DNA from: Actinomycetes bacterium
GTDB taxonomy: Bacteria > Bacillota > Sulfobacillia > Sulfobacillales > JAIMBI01
Assembly: GCA_023565505.1 (NCBI GenBank)
Contig: JAIMBI010000001.1
Location: 248,001 to 312,000 of the forward strand
DNA: 64,000 nt
Reading direction: 5' to 3'
Part shown: positions 37,385 through 45,801 of the stretch, in pieces
How the letters are laid out: each line of letters begins with the position of its first letter
Numbering within the stretch: position 1 is the first letter of the stretch
Notes under the pieces: generated by a model
What the model was told of the DNA's origin: nothing
Databases searched by the model: none
Seen by the model: only the letters and a program-made list of their open reading frames with translations
Program-made: the position numbers and the translations under genes

Positions 37385-39079
37385 CTACGGCGCCGCATAG
37401 CGGTTGGCCGCCTGGCGGTAGAGCGGCCGCCAGACGAGCCGGTTGACAGCCACTACCGTCGCCGCTAGGACGACCGTCGCCAGCAACAGGCGGGGGAAGC
37501 GGCCGTCGACCGATGACGCGGCGATGAGCCAGCCGACGCCGAAGACATGGTGCACCTGCCCCTGGACGGATACGTACTCGGCGACGATGCTGGCGTTCCA
37601 CGCCCCGCCGCTGGCGGTGATGAGACCCGTGACCAGGTGCGGGAAGATGGCGGGCAGGATGAGGGTGCGCCAGGCCAGGGGTCCCCGGAGGCCGAACAGG
37701 CGGGCGGCCTCCTTGAGATCCTCGGGGATGGCGGTGGTGCCGGCGATGACGTTGAAGAGCACGTACCATTGGGTGCCGAGCGCCATGAGGAGGACGGCGG
37801 CGATGTTCAGCCCGCCGTGGAGGTGGAGGAGCAGCGCGACGACGCCGGGGAAGAGGGCGGTGGCCGGCACGGCGGCCAGGATCTGGATCACCGGGGTGAG
37901 CGCGGCCGCCAACCGGCGGTTCAAGCCGATGACCACGCCGAGCGGAACCGTCCACACCGTCGCGAGCACGAGGCTGGCCACGACCCGGAGCAGGGTGGCG
38001 CCGGTGGCCGCCAGCACCAAGCCCAGGTCGCCCCGGGCGGCCAGGAGCAGGGCGACCCCTTCGCTGAAGGTCCGAGCCAGCAGGAGGACCCCCGCGCCGA
38101 CGGCGACCGTCCGCAGGAAACCCGGCAGGCCCGGGGCCAGCGGGCGGCGGGGCCGCCGGCGGGCGCGCCGCCGCTCCCACCACGCGGCCAGCGGCTGGAC
38201 CGCGTGGGTGCGCAGGCGGGCGAGGATCACGGACCGCCTGAGCCCCATGAGCACCGCGGAACGGACGGGCGGGCCGGGCACCTGTTCCGTCTTGAACTTC
38301 TCGGCCCAAGCCAGACAGGGCCGGAACACCAGTTGGTCCATGACCACGATCACCGCCACCAGAACGCCCAGACCAGCCCACTCCGCCCCCCAGTCGCCCC
38401 GGTTGGCCGCCGTCTGCAGGAAGGATCCCAGCCCCGGCAGCTGATAGTCCCGGTTGCCGAGCGAGAACATCTCCGCGGCCATGAGGAAGAACCAGCCGCC
38501 CGCCCACGACATCATGGAGTTCCAGACCAGGCCGACCATGGCGGCCGGCAGCTCGAGGTAGCGGAGCCGCTGCCAGGGACTCAGACCCAGGGAGAGGGCG
38601 GCTTCGCGGAGATCCCGGGGCACGGTGATGAACCCGCTGTACAGGGCGAACACGAGATTCCACGCCTGACTGGTGAAGATGAGGACTACGGAGGCGAGGT
38701 TGGGGCCCCAGAGCGAGTGGGGGAACAAGGCCACGAATCCCACCAGCACCACCGGCAGGAACGACAGGATGGGGATGGACTGGAGGACGTCCAGCACGGG
38801 GACCAGGATCCGGCCGGCACGCGGGACAAAGACCGCCGCCCATGCGTAGGCCACGGCGAAGCCCAGCGAGAGCACGTAGGCCGCGGCCATCCGCAGCCAG
38901 GAGTCGAGCGCGTACAGCGGCAGGCGGGCGTAGCTCAGCACGATGCCCCCGCTCTCGGGGCTGTAACGCGGTCCGTGAGTCGCCCAGGCCACCACGCCGG
39001 CCGCCAACGCGAGCACTCCGGCGCCGACCAGCACGTCGGCCCAGGCGAATCCGCGCTCGACAGGACGGGCGACGGCCAC
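37385..39079 (-). CDS. Tandem NitT/TauT-type ABC transporter permease (two fused permease domains)
   Basis: 564 residues containing two complete permease units. Each has about six membrane segments and its own EAA loop: EAALSLGLSPWQRLRYLELP in the first half and EAARLFGLRGPLAWRTLILP in the second. A basic, hydrophilic linker ([11 protein letters not shown] region near 305-320) separates them. One chain can therefore form the whole membrane channel with two ATPases. GTG start after GGAGAGGG. Substrate unknown: nitrate, sulfonate, bicarbonate or similar anions are possible. Confidence 0.9.
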   Translation of the reverse strand: MAVARPVERGFAWADVLVGAGVLALAAGVVAWATHGPRYSPESGGIVLSYARLPLYALDSWLRMAAAYVLSLGFAVAYAWAAVFVPRAGRILVPVLDVLQSIPILSFLPVVLVGFVALFPHSLWGPNLASVVLIFTSQAWNLVFALYSGFITVPRDLREAALSLGLSPWQRLRYLELPAAMVGLVWNSMMSWAGGWFFLMAAEMFSLGNRDYQLPGLGSFLQTAANRGDWGAEWAGLGVLVAVIVVMDQLVFRPCLAWAEKFKTEQVPGPPVRSAVLMGLRRSVILARLRTHAVQPLAAWWERRRARRRPRRPLAPGLPGFLRTVAVGAGVLLLARTFSEGVALLLAARGDLGLVLAATGATLLRVVASLVLATVWTVPLGVVIGLNRRLAAALTPVIQILAAVPATALFPGVVALLLHLHGGLNIAAVLLMALGTQWYVLFNVIAGTTAIPEDLKEAARLFGLRGPLAWRTLILPAIFPHLVTGLITASGGAWNASIVAEYVSVQGQVHHVFGVGWLIAASSVDGRFPRLLLATVVLAATVVAVNRLVWRPLYRQAANRYAAP

Positions 39080-39082
39080 GAC

Positions 39083-39145
39083 TCAGACCCTCTCCAACGG
39101 CCGGTGGCCGGACCGGTGGGGCGGGGGCAGGAAGGTCGTCAGCAC
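39083..39145 (-). CDS. Possible 20-codon leader peptide before the ABC permease
   Basis: GTG start with an excellent GGAGGTG ribosome binding site five bases upstream. It encodes a short peptide beginning MLTTFLPPP and rich in Pro, His and Arg, and stops three bases before the permease GTG. The permease ribosome binding site (GGAGAGGG) lies inside it, so translation would be coupled. May also be chance. Confidence 0.3.
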   Translation of the reverse strand: MLTTFLPPPHRSGHRPLERV

Positions 39146-39187
39146 GATTCCACCTCCCGAGGGCGCGGGGCGACTTCGATGTGACCC

Positions 39188-39216
39188 ATCCTATCCGATC
39201 CGCGGGGCCGGGACAA
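39188..39216 (-). promoter_or_regulatory. Promoter of the ABC permease-ATPase operon
   Basis: On the minus strand: TTGTCC (39216-39211), 17-base spacer, TAGGAT (39193-39188). It lies about 110 bases before the permease start. Confidence 0.55.
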
Positions 39217-39407
39217 CGCGGCGGGGCCGGGGGCGTGACCGCCCGCCGGGGAGGCGCGCGGAGCCGTCGGGCGCCGCCGATTTCCGGCCTGGAGGTCGCC
39301 CGCCGTGGGGCGCGCCGCTTCGGCCGGCGGGACCGGTCGTCTCCCTCCGGTCCGGACCCCGGGCGGCACGCCCGCTCCCGGGAGGTGCGGGTTCCCCGCG
39401 GAACGCG

Positions 39408-40250
39408 TCAGAAGCGGGCGGGACGCGGCCCGGGACCCGGAGGGCGAAAGGCGGGGTATTCCCCCGTCGACAACCGCGACAGGGCCCGCCCGGTCTCCCA
39501 GAGCATCCGGGCCCACTGGGCCAGGCAGGCGTCCCGGTACCGCGCGACATGCCCCGCGAGGCTGACAGCCGCCGTCTCGCCGCGCTCGTCGAAGACCGGC
39601 GCGGCCAGTGCGAAGGTCTCGGTCTCCCGCTCGCCCCAGGTCAAAGCCCAGCCGTGAGCCCGGACGACCGCGAGGTCCCGCTCGAGGGCCTCGCGGGACG
39701 GCGGCGTGCGCGGCGTGAGCCGCCTGAACGGGACCTGGCTCAGCACCTCGTCGCGGACGTGCCGCTCCAGCCAGGCCAGGAGCACCTTACCGGTCGCCCC
39801 GGCGTACACGACGCCGATTTGGCCGGCCCCCCAGGCCGCCCGGATGCGGTCGGGACGGCCGGCGACCGCGACGGTCACCCGGAACCCCTCTGCCCGTCGG
39901 ACCAGCACGGCGCCGAGGTCCGTGGCCTCTGCCAGCGCCCGCAGGGCCGGACGGGCCCGGTGCGCCAGGCCGTCAGCGCGCCAGACCGTGGCGGCGTACC
40001 AGGCCAGGCGAGCTCCAGCGTAGTAGTGCGGACCGTCGCGCCACAGGAGATGCCGGTGCACCAGGCTCTGGAGCAGGCGATGGCAAGTCGGCTTGGGGAT
40101 GCCGGTGAGGCGGGTCACGTCGGGGAGCCGTGCGCCCGGATGCTGGGCCAGGGCGTCGAGGACGGCGATGATCTTGTCCAGCAACTGGAGACGGGTGGAC
40201 ACAACGGGCGAGGGGGCGCGCACGATGACGTCTTCCGGCACCAAGTCCAC
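39408..40250 (-). CDS. IclR-family transcriptional regulator
   Basis: 280 residues. The N-terminal winged helix (LQLLDKIIAVLDALAQ, then LPDVTRLTGIPKPTCHRLLQSL, key residues TGIPK and HRLL) is followed by the IclR effector-binding domain (GATGKVLLAWL, and a late AAVSLAGHVARY). GTG 40250 follows GGAGGAGGGTG. It lies upstream of the ABC permease-ATPase genes on the same strand and may control them; the effector is unknown. Confidence 0.9.
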   Translation of the reverse strand: MDLVPEDVIVRAPSPVVSTRLQLLDKIIAVLDALAQHPGARLPDVTRLTGIPKPTCHRLLQSLVHRHLLWRDGPHYYAGARLAWYAATVWRADGLAHRARPALRALAEATDLGAVLVRRAEGFRVTVAVAGRPDRIRAAWGAGQIGVVYAGATGKVLLAWLERHVRDEVLSQVPFRRLTPRTPPSREALERDLAVVRAHGWALTWGERETETFALAAPVFDERGETAAVSLAGHVARYRDACLAQWARMLWETGRALSRLSTGEYPAFRPPGPGPRPARF

Positions 40251-40649
40251 CGCCGAACACCCTCCTCCGGCCCCGCCCGCGACCGGGTGACCGTCGGGTG
40301 ACGGACCCGGTGGTGGTGGAGGCCCCATGGGGAGCCGGGTCCGGGCCGGACGGGGGACCGGTTGCTCCCTGGAGCCTCCGGCGGCCGGACCCGGCGGATG
40401 TCGCCAAGCGCGTCGGCGGACATTTCGTGGACGTTCCGGCCGACTCCTGCCGTGCCCGGAAGGCGTGGCCGGCCGTCGCGCCCGGGAGCGGACGAGGCGG
40501 CGGCGTGCGGGACGCGTCGGCGGCGGCGAACGGGCGTCGGAAATTTTGCTAACATCAAGGACACAGCGCCCGGGCTTGGCTGTGCGGGCACCGGGAGGCC
40601 GCCCCCCGCGGGCGGGGGCGCCAAGCGCGGAGGAGGTCGTCGGACCGAG
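40251..40649. other. Divergent intergenic region iclR-type gene / holA
   Basis: 399 bases without a supported gene. Near the iclR side, GGGTGAC occurs at 40285-40291 and 40296-40302, 11 bases apart, a possible operator. Near holA, a locally AT-rich TAACAT (40550-40555) could be a -10 box. Two hairpins follow in the holA leader: CACAGC/GCTGTG from 40562 and GCCCCC/GGGGGC around 40601-40619. Confidence 0.45.
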
Positions 40650-41657
40650 GTGGACAGCGAGGCGGCGGTGGCCCGGCTGAGCGACACGACGCGGCCGGTG
40701 CCGGCCCGGTGGTGGTTGGCGGGGCCGGACACCTGGCAGGCCGAGCGCGTGCTGGCGGCATTGGCCGCGCGGCTCGGACCGGAGGTGGAGCGCCGGCGGG
40801 TGGACGGCGCGCAGGACCCGGCGGAGCTGGCCTGGTGGCTGAGGGCGGTCGGTTTTTTCGACGCGCCCAAGCTCCTCGTCTGGCGCGAGCCGGACGCCAA
40901 GGCGTTCAAGCACCCCGCCTGGCCCGAGCTCGTGCGGTCGAGCCACGCCGACGCCGTGTTCGTGGCCTGGACGGACAAGGCGGCGGATCCCCCGAATCCC
41001 GCTGCGGACTGGGTGCGGATCGACTTGGAGTGGCTCAAGCCGGGACCGTGGGCCGAGTTGGTGCGGCGCCGGGCCCGGGGGGCTGGGGTGCGGTTGAGCC
41101 GGGAAGAACTCGACCAAATCGCCGCGTGGACGCATCCGTCGGGCCATTACCTGGACAACCTGCTCGCCCAGTGTGCCCTGCTGCCGCCCGAGGCGGGGCG
41201 GTCCCGGCTTGCGGCGCTGGCCGCGCTGGGCGCCCGGCCGCTCGGGGCGGGGGCGTGGTACCGGCTGGCCGACGCCGTGGCGGTCCGGGACGGGCGCCAG
41301 GGATTGGCCGAACTCGAGCGGCAGCTGGCGTTCGGCGGGGAGCCCGTCGTCGCCCTGGTGGTGATGGCACGCCAGATGCTGCTGGTGGCGGACTGGATCA
41401 GGGCCCGCCGGGCCGGGCAGGCCCGGGATGCCTTCGCGCGGGCGCACGGCGTGCGGCCTTGGCAGTGGCGCACCCTCGATCGGGCGGCCGAGCTGTGGAC
41501 GCCGGACGAGGTCGCCGCCTGGCTGGGACTGGCCATCCGGGCGGACCGCGCCCTGAAGGGATCCGAAGGGGATCCGAGCGTGTGGCTGGCCATGCTCGTT
41601 CTGGCCGCCCACCGTCCGGGAACGGCCCGCCCGCCGGGGATGCGGCGGGCCATCTGA
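40650..41657 (+). CDS. holA: DNA polymerase III delta subunit
   Basis: 335 residues, normal length. The order of features is that of HolA: an RFC-like AAA+ domain without Walker motifs (WLAGPDTWQAERVLAAL), the FFDAPKLLVW strand, the helical VRLSREELDQIA and YLDNLLAQ region, and a C-terminal collar with VVALVVMARQMLLV. It opens the beta clamp in the clamp loader. GTG 40650; GGAGGAGG lies somewhat far upstream, so GTG 40668 is an alternative. comEA and comEC, which often precede it, are absent. Confidence 0.9.
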   Translation: MDSEAAVARLSDTTRPVPARWWLAGPDTWQAERVLAALAARLGPEVERRRVDGAQDPAELAWWLRAVGFFDAPKLLVWREPDAKAFKHPAWPELVRSSHADAVFVAWTDKAADPPNPAADWVRIDLEWLKPGPWAELVRRRARGAGVRLSREELDQIAAWTHPSGHYLDNLLAQCALLPPEAGRSRLAALAALGARPLGAGAWYRLADAVAVRDGRQGLAELERQLAFGGEPVVALVVMARQMLLVADWIRARRAGQARDAFARAHGVRPWQWRTLDRAAELWTPDEVAAWLGLAIRADRALKGSEGDPSVWLAMLVLAAHRPGTARPPGMRRAI

Positions 41658-41737
41658 CGCCCGGCTTGCGCCGGCGTCGAAGCACCTCCCCCGTCTTAGC
41701 CGTATATGGTGATATTGCCCGGGACTAACAAAGCCGG

Positions 41738-41753
41738 CTCGAGCTAGCTTGAG
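41738..41753 (+). promoter_or_regulatory. Imperfect palindrome upstream of the Nramp-like gene
   Basis: CTCGAGCTAGCTTGAG, an imperfect 16-base inverted repeat with one mismatched pair, ending about 15 bases before the ATG in a patch of lower GC. A candidate operator, possibly for MntR encoded nearby, but it does not match the Bacillus MntR box closely. Confidence 0.35.
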
Positions 41754-41768
41754 GGGAAGGACGCGCCG

Positions 41769-43076
41769 ATGGCCACCCGCCATCTTTCGGAAGAAGCGAA
41801 GCGACGCTCCCAGGACCGTGTCGCCGTGCTCCTCGCCCGCCGCCACCGCCGGTGGGGGCGGCTGCTCTGGCTCCTGGCCGGCCCGGGCATCCTGGTGATG
41901 CTCGGCGAGAACGACGCGCCCTCGATGTTATCGTATGCGGCGACCGGCTCCCGATTCGGCATCGGGTTCTTCCTGCCCTTCGTCGTCCTGACGTTCGCCA
42001 TGGCGTTCGTGGCGCAGGAGATGACGGTCCGCCTGGGGGCGGTGAGCCGGGCCGGCCACGCGGAATTGATCTACCGCCGCTTCGGGCGGTTCTGGGGCAA
42101 CTTCGCGATGGTCGACCTCCTGTTCACCAACCTCATGACCTTGGTCACCGAGTTCGTCGGGATCGTGGCGGGGGCCGGCTATTTCGGGATTCCGCCCGTC
42201 GTCGCCGTCGGCGGCGCCCTGGCCCTCATCGCGGCGGCGGTGCTGTCCAGCCGTTATTGGCGCTGGGAACGCCTGACGCTGGCGCTGGCGGTCGTCAACC
42301 TGGTGTTCATCCCGGTGGCCTGGCTCACCCATCCGCAGTGGGGGGCCGTCGGCCGTGCCTTGCTGACGTGGCAGCCGCTGCCCGGCGGCTTCGGGCCGAA
42401 CACCATGGTGCTGCTGCTCGCCGACATCGGGGCCACGATCACCCCTTGGATGCTCTTCTTCCAGCAGGGGGCGGTGACCGACAAGGGGTTGTCGCCGCAC
42501 GACATCCGTCAGGGTCGGCTGGACACGGCGCTCGGAGCCTTGTTGGCGGCCTTGGCGGCCATGGGCGCCATCGTGGCCACGGCTCCGCTCCACGTGCACC
42601 ACATGGACGCCGGTCAGTTCGGGGCGGCCCAGTTCGCCCAGGCCCTGGTGCCGTACGCTGGCCGCGTCGGCGGGGCCCTGTTCGCCCTCGGGGTGCTCGA
42701 GGCCGGGCTGGTGGCGTCCATCACCATCGCCACCTCCAGCGCCTATGCCTTCGGCGAGGTGCGGGGCACCGCCCACAGTCTCAACCGGCCGCCGCGCGAG
42801 GCGCCCGCCTTCTACGCCGTGCTGCTGCTCACGGCGGCCGTCAGCGGGGCCGTCGTCCTCCTGCCGGGCTTCCCGCTCGAGATGGTGGTCATCGTGGTCA
42901 ACGTGATCGCCGTGCTCACCATGCCCCCGGCCATAGGGTTCCTCCTGCTGCTGGCGAACGACCGGGAGGTGATGGGCGAGCACGTCAATACCGGCTGGCT
43001 GAATGCGTTGGGGATCGGGGTGGGGTTGTTCGTCGCCCTCGCCGGCCTCGCCTACGCGGTGACGGTGGTGTTCTGA
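41769..43076 (+). CDS. Nramp-family divalent metal transporter relative
   Basis: 435 residues, about eleven membrane segments. Overall Nramp organisation: TM1 region LAGPGILVMLGEND, TM6 region LLADIGATITPWMLFFQQGAV. Classical Nramp metal-site motifs DPGN (TM1) and MPH (TM6) are not kept: here GEND at 46-49 and TPWM at 225-228. The TPW-x2-FFQQ form is seen in Nramp-related transporters whose substrates include magnesium or remain unknown. mntR lies nearby, which suggests manganese regulation. GAGGGGAAGG before the ATG. Confidence 0.8.
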   Translation: MATRHLSEEAKRRSQDRVAVLLARRHRRWGRLLWLLAGPGILVMLGENDAPSMLSYAATGSRFGIGFFLPFVVLTFAMAFVAQEMTVRLGAVSRAGHAELIYRRFGRFWGNFAMVDLLFTNLMTLVTEFVGIVAGAGYFGIPPVVAVGGALALIAAAVLSSRYWRWERLTLALAVVNLVFIPVAWLTHPQWGAVGRALLTWQPLPGGFGPNTMVLLLADIGATITPWMLFFQQGAVTDKGLSPHDIRQGRLDTALGALLAALAAMGAIVATAPLHVHHMDAGQFGAAQFAQALVPYAGRVGGALFALGVLEAGLVASITIATSSAYAFGEVRGTAHSLNRPPREAPAFYAVLLLTAAVSGAVVLLPGFPLEMVVIVVNVIAVLTMPPAIGFLLLLANDREVMGEHVNTGWLNALGIGVGLFVALAGLAYAVTVVF

Positions 43077-43148
43077 GATGGCGGCCGCGGAAGGCGCCGG
43101 CACGACGGCGGGAGACGGACCCGCTTGGTGAAGGGGGTGAACGCGGTG

Positions 43149-43361
43149 ATGCCGGGGGATTGGAGGGTAACCGACGGGGCCGACGTATCCGAGTTGTGGG
43201 CCCAGGCGCTCGCCGAAGCTCAGGAGGCGGCGGGCCGGGCGCGGACCCTCGGACTCCGCCGCCTGTCGCCGGGGCTCACGGGCATCATCTGGATGCTCCG
43301 CCTGTACGTGGTGTTCATGCTCGGCGTGGTGGCCTGGAACTTGGCGACGATGCTCCGCTAG
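43149..43361 (+). CDS. Small single-pass membrane protein downstream of the Nramp-like gene
   Basis: 70 residues from ATG 43149 (GTG 43146 is equally possible; AAGGGGGTGA lies at 43131-43140). An Ala/Glu-rich helix (LWAQALAEAQEAAGRARTL) is followed by one hydrophobic segment near the C terminus. It follows the transporter by 72 bases and its end overlaps the convergent mntR by four bases. No family recognised; could be an accessory subunit. Confidence 0.55.
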   Translation: MPGDWRVTDGADVSELWAQALAEAQEAAGRARTLGLRRLSPGLTGIIWMLRLYVVFMLGVVAWNLATMLR

Positions 43362-43819
43362 GTCTCATCCGGGTCCCGGCTCGGGGGCCCCCACCCGCCG
43401 GTCCCCGAGCCGCCGAGGGTATCGCGGAAACACGCCCACCAGGCCGGGTGGGTCTCGATGTAGTCCGTCAGGGCCTTGAGGCGGGCCAGGGCGTCCGCCG
43501 AGAAGTGGTGCTCGATGCCTTCGACGATGCGCACGACCTCGTCGCGGCTGCCCAAGTCCAGGTGGGTCAGCAGGCGTTCCAGGATCTGATGGCGCTCGTA
43601 CAGGCGCCGGCCTTTTTCGCGGCCCAGGGGCGTCAGGTTGAATCCCCGGTAACGCTCGTAGGTCAGGAGGCCGTCGTGGTTGAGGCGCTGGATCATCTTG
43701 CTCGCCGAGGCGGCGCTGATGCCCAGACGTTCGGCCACGTCCGCCACGCGGGCGTAGCCCTTCTCCTGGATAAGGCTCCAGATGGTCTCGAGGTAGTCCT
43801 CCTGACTCGGGGTCGCCAT
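43358..43819 (-). CDS. mntR: Manganese-responsive regulator MntR (DtxR family)
   Basis: 153 residues. It keeps all MntR metal ligands by position: Asp8 and Glu11 in SQEDYLETI, His near 77 in ERHQILE, and the Glu, Glu, His of VEGIEHHFS. Asp8 is the residue linked to manganese rather than iron selectivity in Bacillus MntR. Winged-helix ADVAERLGISAASASKMIQRL at about 24-44. A C-terminal extension of about 12 residues is Gly/Pro-rich. Likely represses metal uptake genes such as the neighbouring Nramp relative. Confidence 0.93.
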   Translation of the reverse strand: MATPSQEDYLETIWSLIQEKGYARVADVAERLGISAASASKMIQRLNHDGLLTYERYRGFNLTPLGREKGRRLYERHQILERLLTHLDLGSRDEVVRIVEGIEHHFSADALARLKALTDYIETHPAWWACFRDTLGGSGTGGWGPPSRDPDET

Positions 43820-43883
43820 AGCGCATCGCTCCCGTGTCCAGAGACCGCGACGTCAGCGTCCCCCATACCATACGTTTCCTGCG

Positions 43884-43919
43884 GAAAAAAAGACGCGCGC
43901 CGCCTTGGGAGGCACGCGC
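43884..43919 (-). terminator. Intrinsic terminator of rpsT
   Basis: On the minus strand a GCGCG-T-GCC stem pairs across the loop TCCCAA with GGC-GG-CGCGC, followed by GTCTTTTTTT. It lies about 45 bases after the rpsT stop. Confidence 0.85.
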
Positions 43920-43961
43920 CGAAAAAGCGGAGCGCCCGCGCCGCGTCGGCGGCCCCGCGCG

Positions 43962-44270
43962 TCAGCCCGCCGTGGGTTCGGCCGCGGCGTTCCGCGCCCG
44001 CCACTCGGCCAAGGCCTTGTTGTAGCGCTTCCAGAGGCGCGACTTCTTCCGCGACGCCGTGTTCCGGTGGATGGCGCCTTTTTGGGCGGCCCGGTCCAGT
44101 CGGCCCGAGGCATACCGGAGGCGGACCAGCGCCCCCTCGAGATCGCCGTTGCGGAGCGCCTCCTCAAACCGCTTCACGGCCGTCCGGGCGATACTGCGCC
44201 GGATCCGATTCCGGAGCGTGCGGGCGCGTGCCTGTTTGATCCGTTTCTTCGCCGACTTGATGTTGGCCAC
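43962..44270 (-). CDS. rpsT: 30S ribosomal protein S20
   Basis: 102 residues, slightly long for S20 (about 85-95) because of a C-terminal tail EWRARNAAAEPTAG. MANIKSAKKRIKQ start and IHRNTASRKKSRLWKR are diagnostic. It binds 16S rRNA. Start is GTG 44270 (MANIKS), with GGAGGGG upstream. Promoter at 44297-44305. Confidence 0.95.
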   Translation of the reverse strand: MANIKSAKKRIKQARARTLRNRIRRSIARTAVKRFEEALRNGDLEGALVRLRYASGRLDRAAQKGAIHRNTASRKKSRLWKRYNKALAEWRARNAAAEPTAG

Positions 44271-44296
44271 CGGGTGCCCATCCCCTCCGGCCGCCC

Positions 44297-44305
44297 ATTA
44301 TAGCA
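44297..44305 (-). promoter_or_regulatory. Extended -10 promoter of rpsT
   Basis: On the minus strand TGC-TATAAT (44305-44297), an extended -10 element without a good -35 box, about 25 bases before the rpsT start. Confidence 0.6.
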
Positions 44306-44352
44306 CAATGCGGCAGGCCACGCCTCTCCGATTGCCGGGGTCCACAGGCTCG

Positions 44353-44381
44353 GCATATCCCGGAGCCTTGTCCCATATCGT
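44353..44381 (+). promoter_or_regulatory. Possible sigma-E-type promoter of spoIIP
   Basis: GCATATC (44353-44359), 14-base spacer, CATATCGT (44374-44381). This resembles the Bacillus sigma-E pattern (-35 like KMATATT, -10 like CATACAnT) at about six of seven and five of eight positions. spoIIP is sigma-E-dependent in Bacillus. Confidence 0.35.
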
Positions 44382-44430
44382 CCAATGGCGAGCACGGCGG
44401 CCGAGGAGGGACAAGGGGAGGGACAAGCCG

Positions 44431-45675
44431 ATGCGACGAAGGCGGCCGGTGTTGATCTGGCTGCCCGGGCGACGGGCCCTGGGCCCGGGGCGCCGGGGTG
44501 CCGAACCGCCCGCACCCGGCCCGGATCCGTGGTGGCGGCGCTGGCTGAAGACCCGCCGGACCCCGTTGCCGGCGGGGCGGGACGACACGTTGGCGTCGGC
44601 CCTGCTGAGCTATGGGCTTCTGACCGCGGTGGCGCTGCTCATTCTCACCGTGTCGGCTCCTGCGTCGCGGGCGTCCGTGCCGGCCACGGCTCCACCGGCC
44701 TCCACCGCGCCCGGGCCGTTGACCCGCTGGCTGAACGGCCTCGGGGTGAGCCGGCCGTCGGCACGCACGTGGTTGATCGAGGGGGCGCCCCTGCTGGCCT
44801 GGGTACGGGGCCACGTTCCGGATCCCTGGACCGTCCATTGGCGCTCCATGGCGGCCGCGGCCCTGTCCGACGTGACCGGGACACCCCTGCTCAACCTGGA
44901 CCACCTGCTCGTCAACGCGGTGCCGGTCCTGGCTCAGGCCCCCGTCCCGGATGCCGCACCGCCGCCGGGGCCGCCGGACCAGGTGATGCCGGGCCTGCCC
45001 GGGGATCACGGCCGGGTGTGGGCGGTGTTGGGCTCTCGACCGGTGGTCGGCATCTATCACACGCATACGCGGGAGGCGTTCGGCACGCCGACGGTCGGCG
45101 GGGCCGGGCCGTACTCGACCGACTGGGCCAACACCGTGGTCCAGGTCGGGTGGTGGCTCGCGCAGGATCTCAACCAGCGGGGGCTGGGGGTGGTCCAGGC
45201 CCGGGTGGACAACATGCGCGAAGGCGTGTTGGCCAGCTACGACCTGTCCCTCAAGACGGCCAAAGCCATCGTCCGGTGGTGGCCGAGCGTGCGGATCCTG
45301 CTGGACGTGCACCGGGGCACCGCCGGTCGGTCCCAGACGGTGGCGCGGGTGCACGGGGTCGACACCGCCAAGATCTGCATCGTCGTGGGGACGGGGCAGC
45401 TCTTGCCCAATCCGCACTGGCACCAGAACCTGGCCTTCGCCCTGCAGCTGGTCCGGACGCTCGACCACACCGCTCCGGGGATTCTCCGGGGGGACGGCGT
45501 GGAGACGGTACCCTACCGTTACAACCAGGAGCTCTTGCCGGCGGACGTGCAGATCGAGATCGGGGGGCCGGAGAACACGCTCCAAGAGGAACGCGAAGGC
45601 GCCTGGTACCTAGCCGAGGCGTTGGCGGAGGTCATCCGGTCCGGCAAAGTGCCCGGAATGGCAGCCGGGCGTTAG
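44431..45675 (+). CDS. spoIIP: Stage II sporulation protein P
   Basis: 414 residues. A basic N terminus, one membrane segment (about 58-74), a long linker, and the amidase/endopeptidase domain: GIYHTHTREAF with His210 and His212, LLDVHRGTAGR and the late EIGGPENTLQEE with conserved Glu. SpoIIP digests peptidoglycan with SpoIID during engulfment. In Bacillus the order is rpsT-gpr-spoIIP-lepA; here gpr is absent and 8.5 kb separate spoIIP from lepA. ATG after GGGGAGGGA. Confidence 0.93.
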   Translation: MRRRRPVLIWLPGRRALGPGRRGAEPPAPGPDPWWRRWLKTRRTPLPAGRDDTLASALLSYGLLTAVALLILTVSAPASRASVPATAPPASTAPGPLTRWLNGLGVSRPSARTWLIEGAPLLAWVRGHVPDPWTVHWRSMAAAALSDVTGTPLLNLDHLLVNAVPVLAQAPVPDAAPPPGPPDQVMPGLPGDHGRVWAVLGSRPVVGIYHTHTREAFGTPTVGGAGPYSTDWANTVVQVGWWLAQDLNQRGLGVVQARVDNMREGVLASYDLSLKTAKAIVRWWPSVRILLDVHRGTAGRSQTVARVHGVDTAKICIVVGTGQLLPNPHWHQNLAFALQLVRTLDHTAPGILRGDGVETVPYRYNQELLPADVQIEIGGPENTLQEEREGAWYLAEALAEVIRSGKVPGMAAGR

Positions 45676-45801
45676 GGAGGACCGTCTCCGACGTGCGGCA
45701 ACGCCTGTCCCGAGTCGGCTTCACCCGTCGTGCGACGCGAAGTCCCGGGCGGGAGCGGACGGCGGCGGCCGGGGGGAACCCGCCCCGGCGGCGGCCCCGG
45801 C

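Larger units (their letters stand above)
39080..39407 (-). other. Spacer between iclR-type gene and the ABC permease
   Basis: 328 bases without a recognised gene. It holds, on the minus strand, a promoter (39188-39216) and a short frame of 20 codons (39083-39145). I see nothing in 39217-39407. Confidence 0.6.

Noticed and set aside
37547..39184. Long plus-strand frame opposite the ABC permease
   Set aside because: Antisense of a clear permease gene, Gly/Gln/Arg-rich with no motif.
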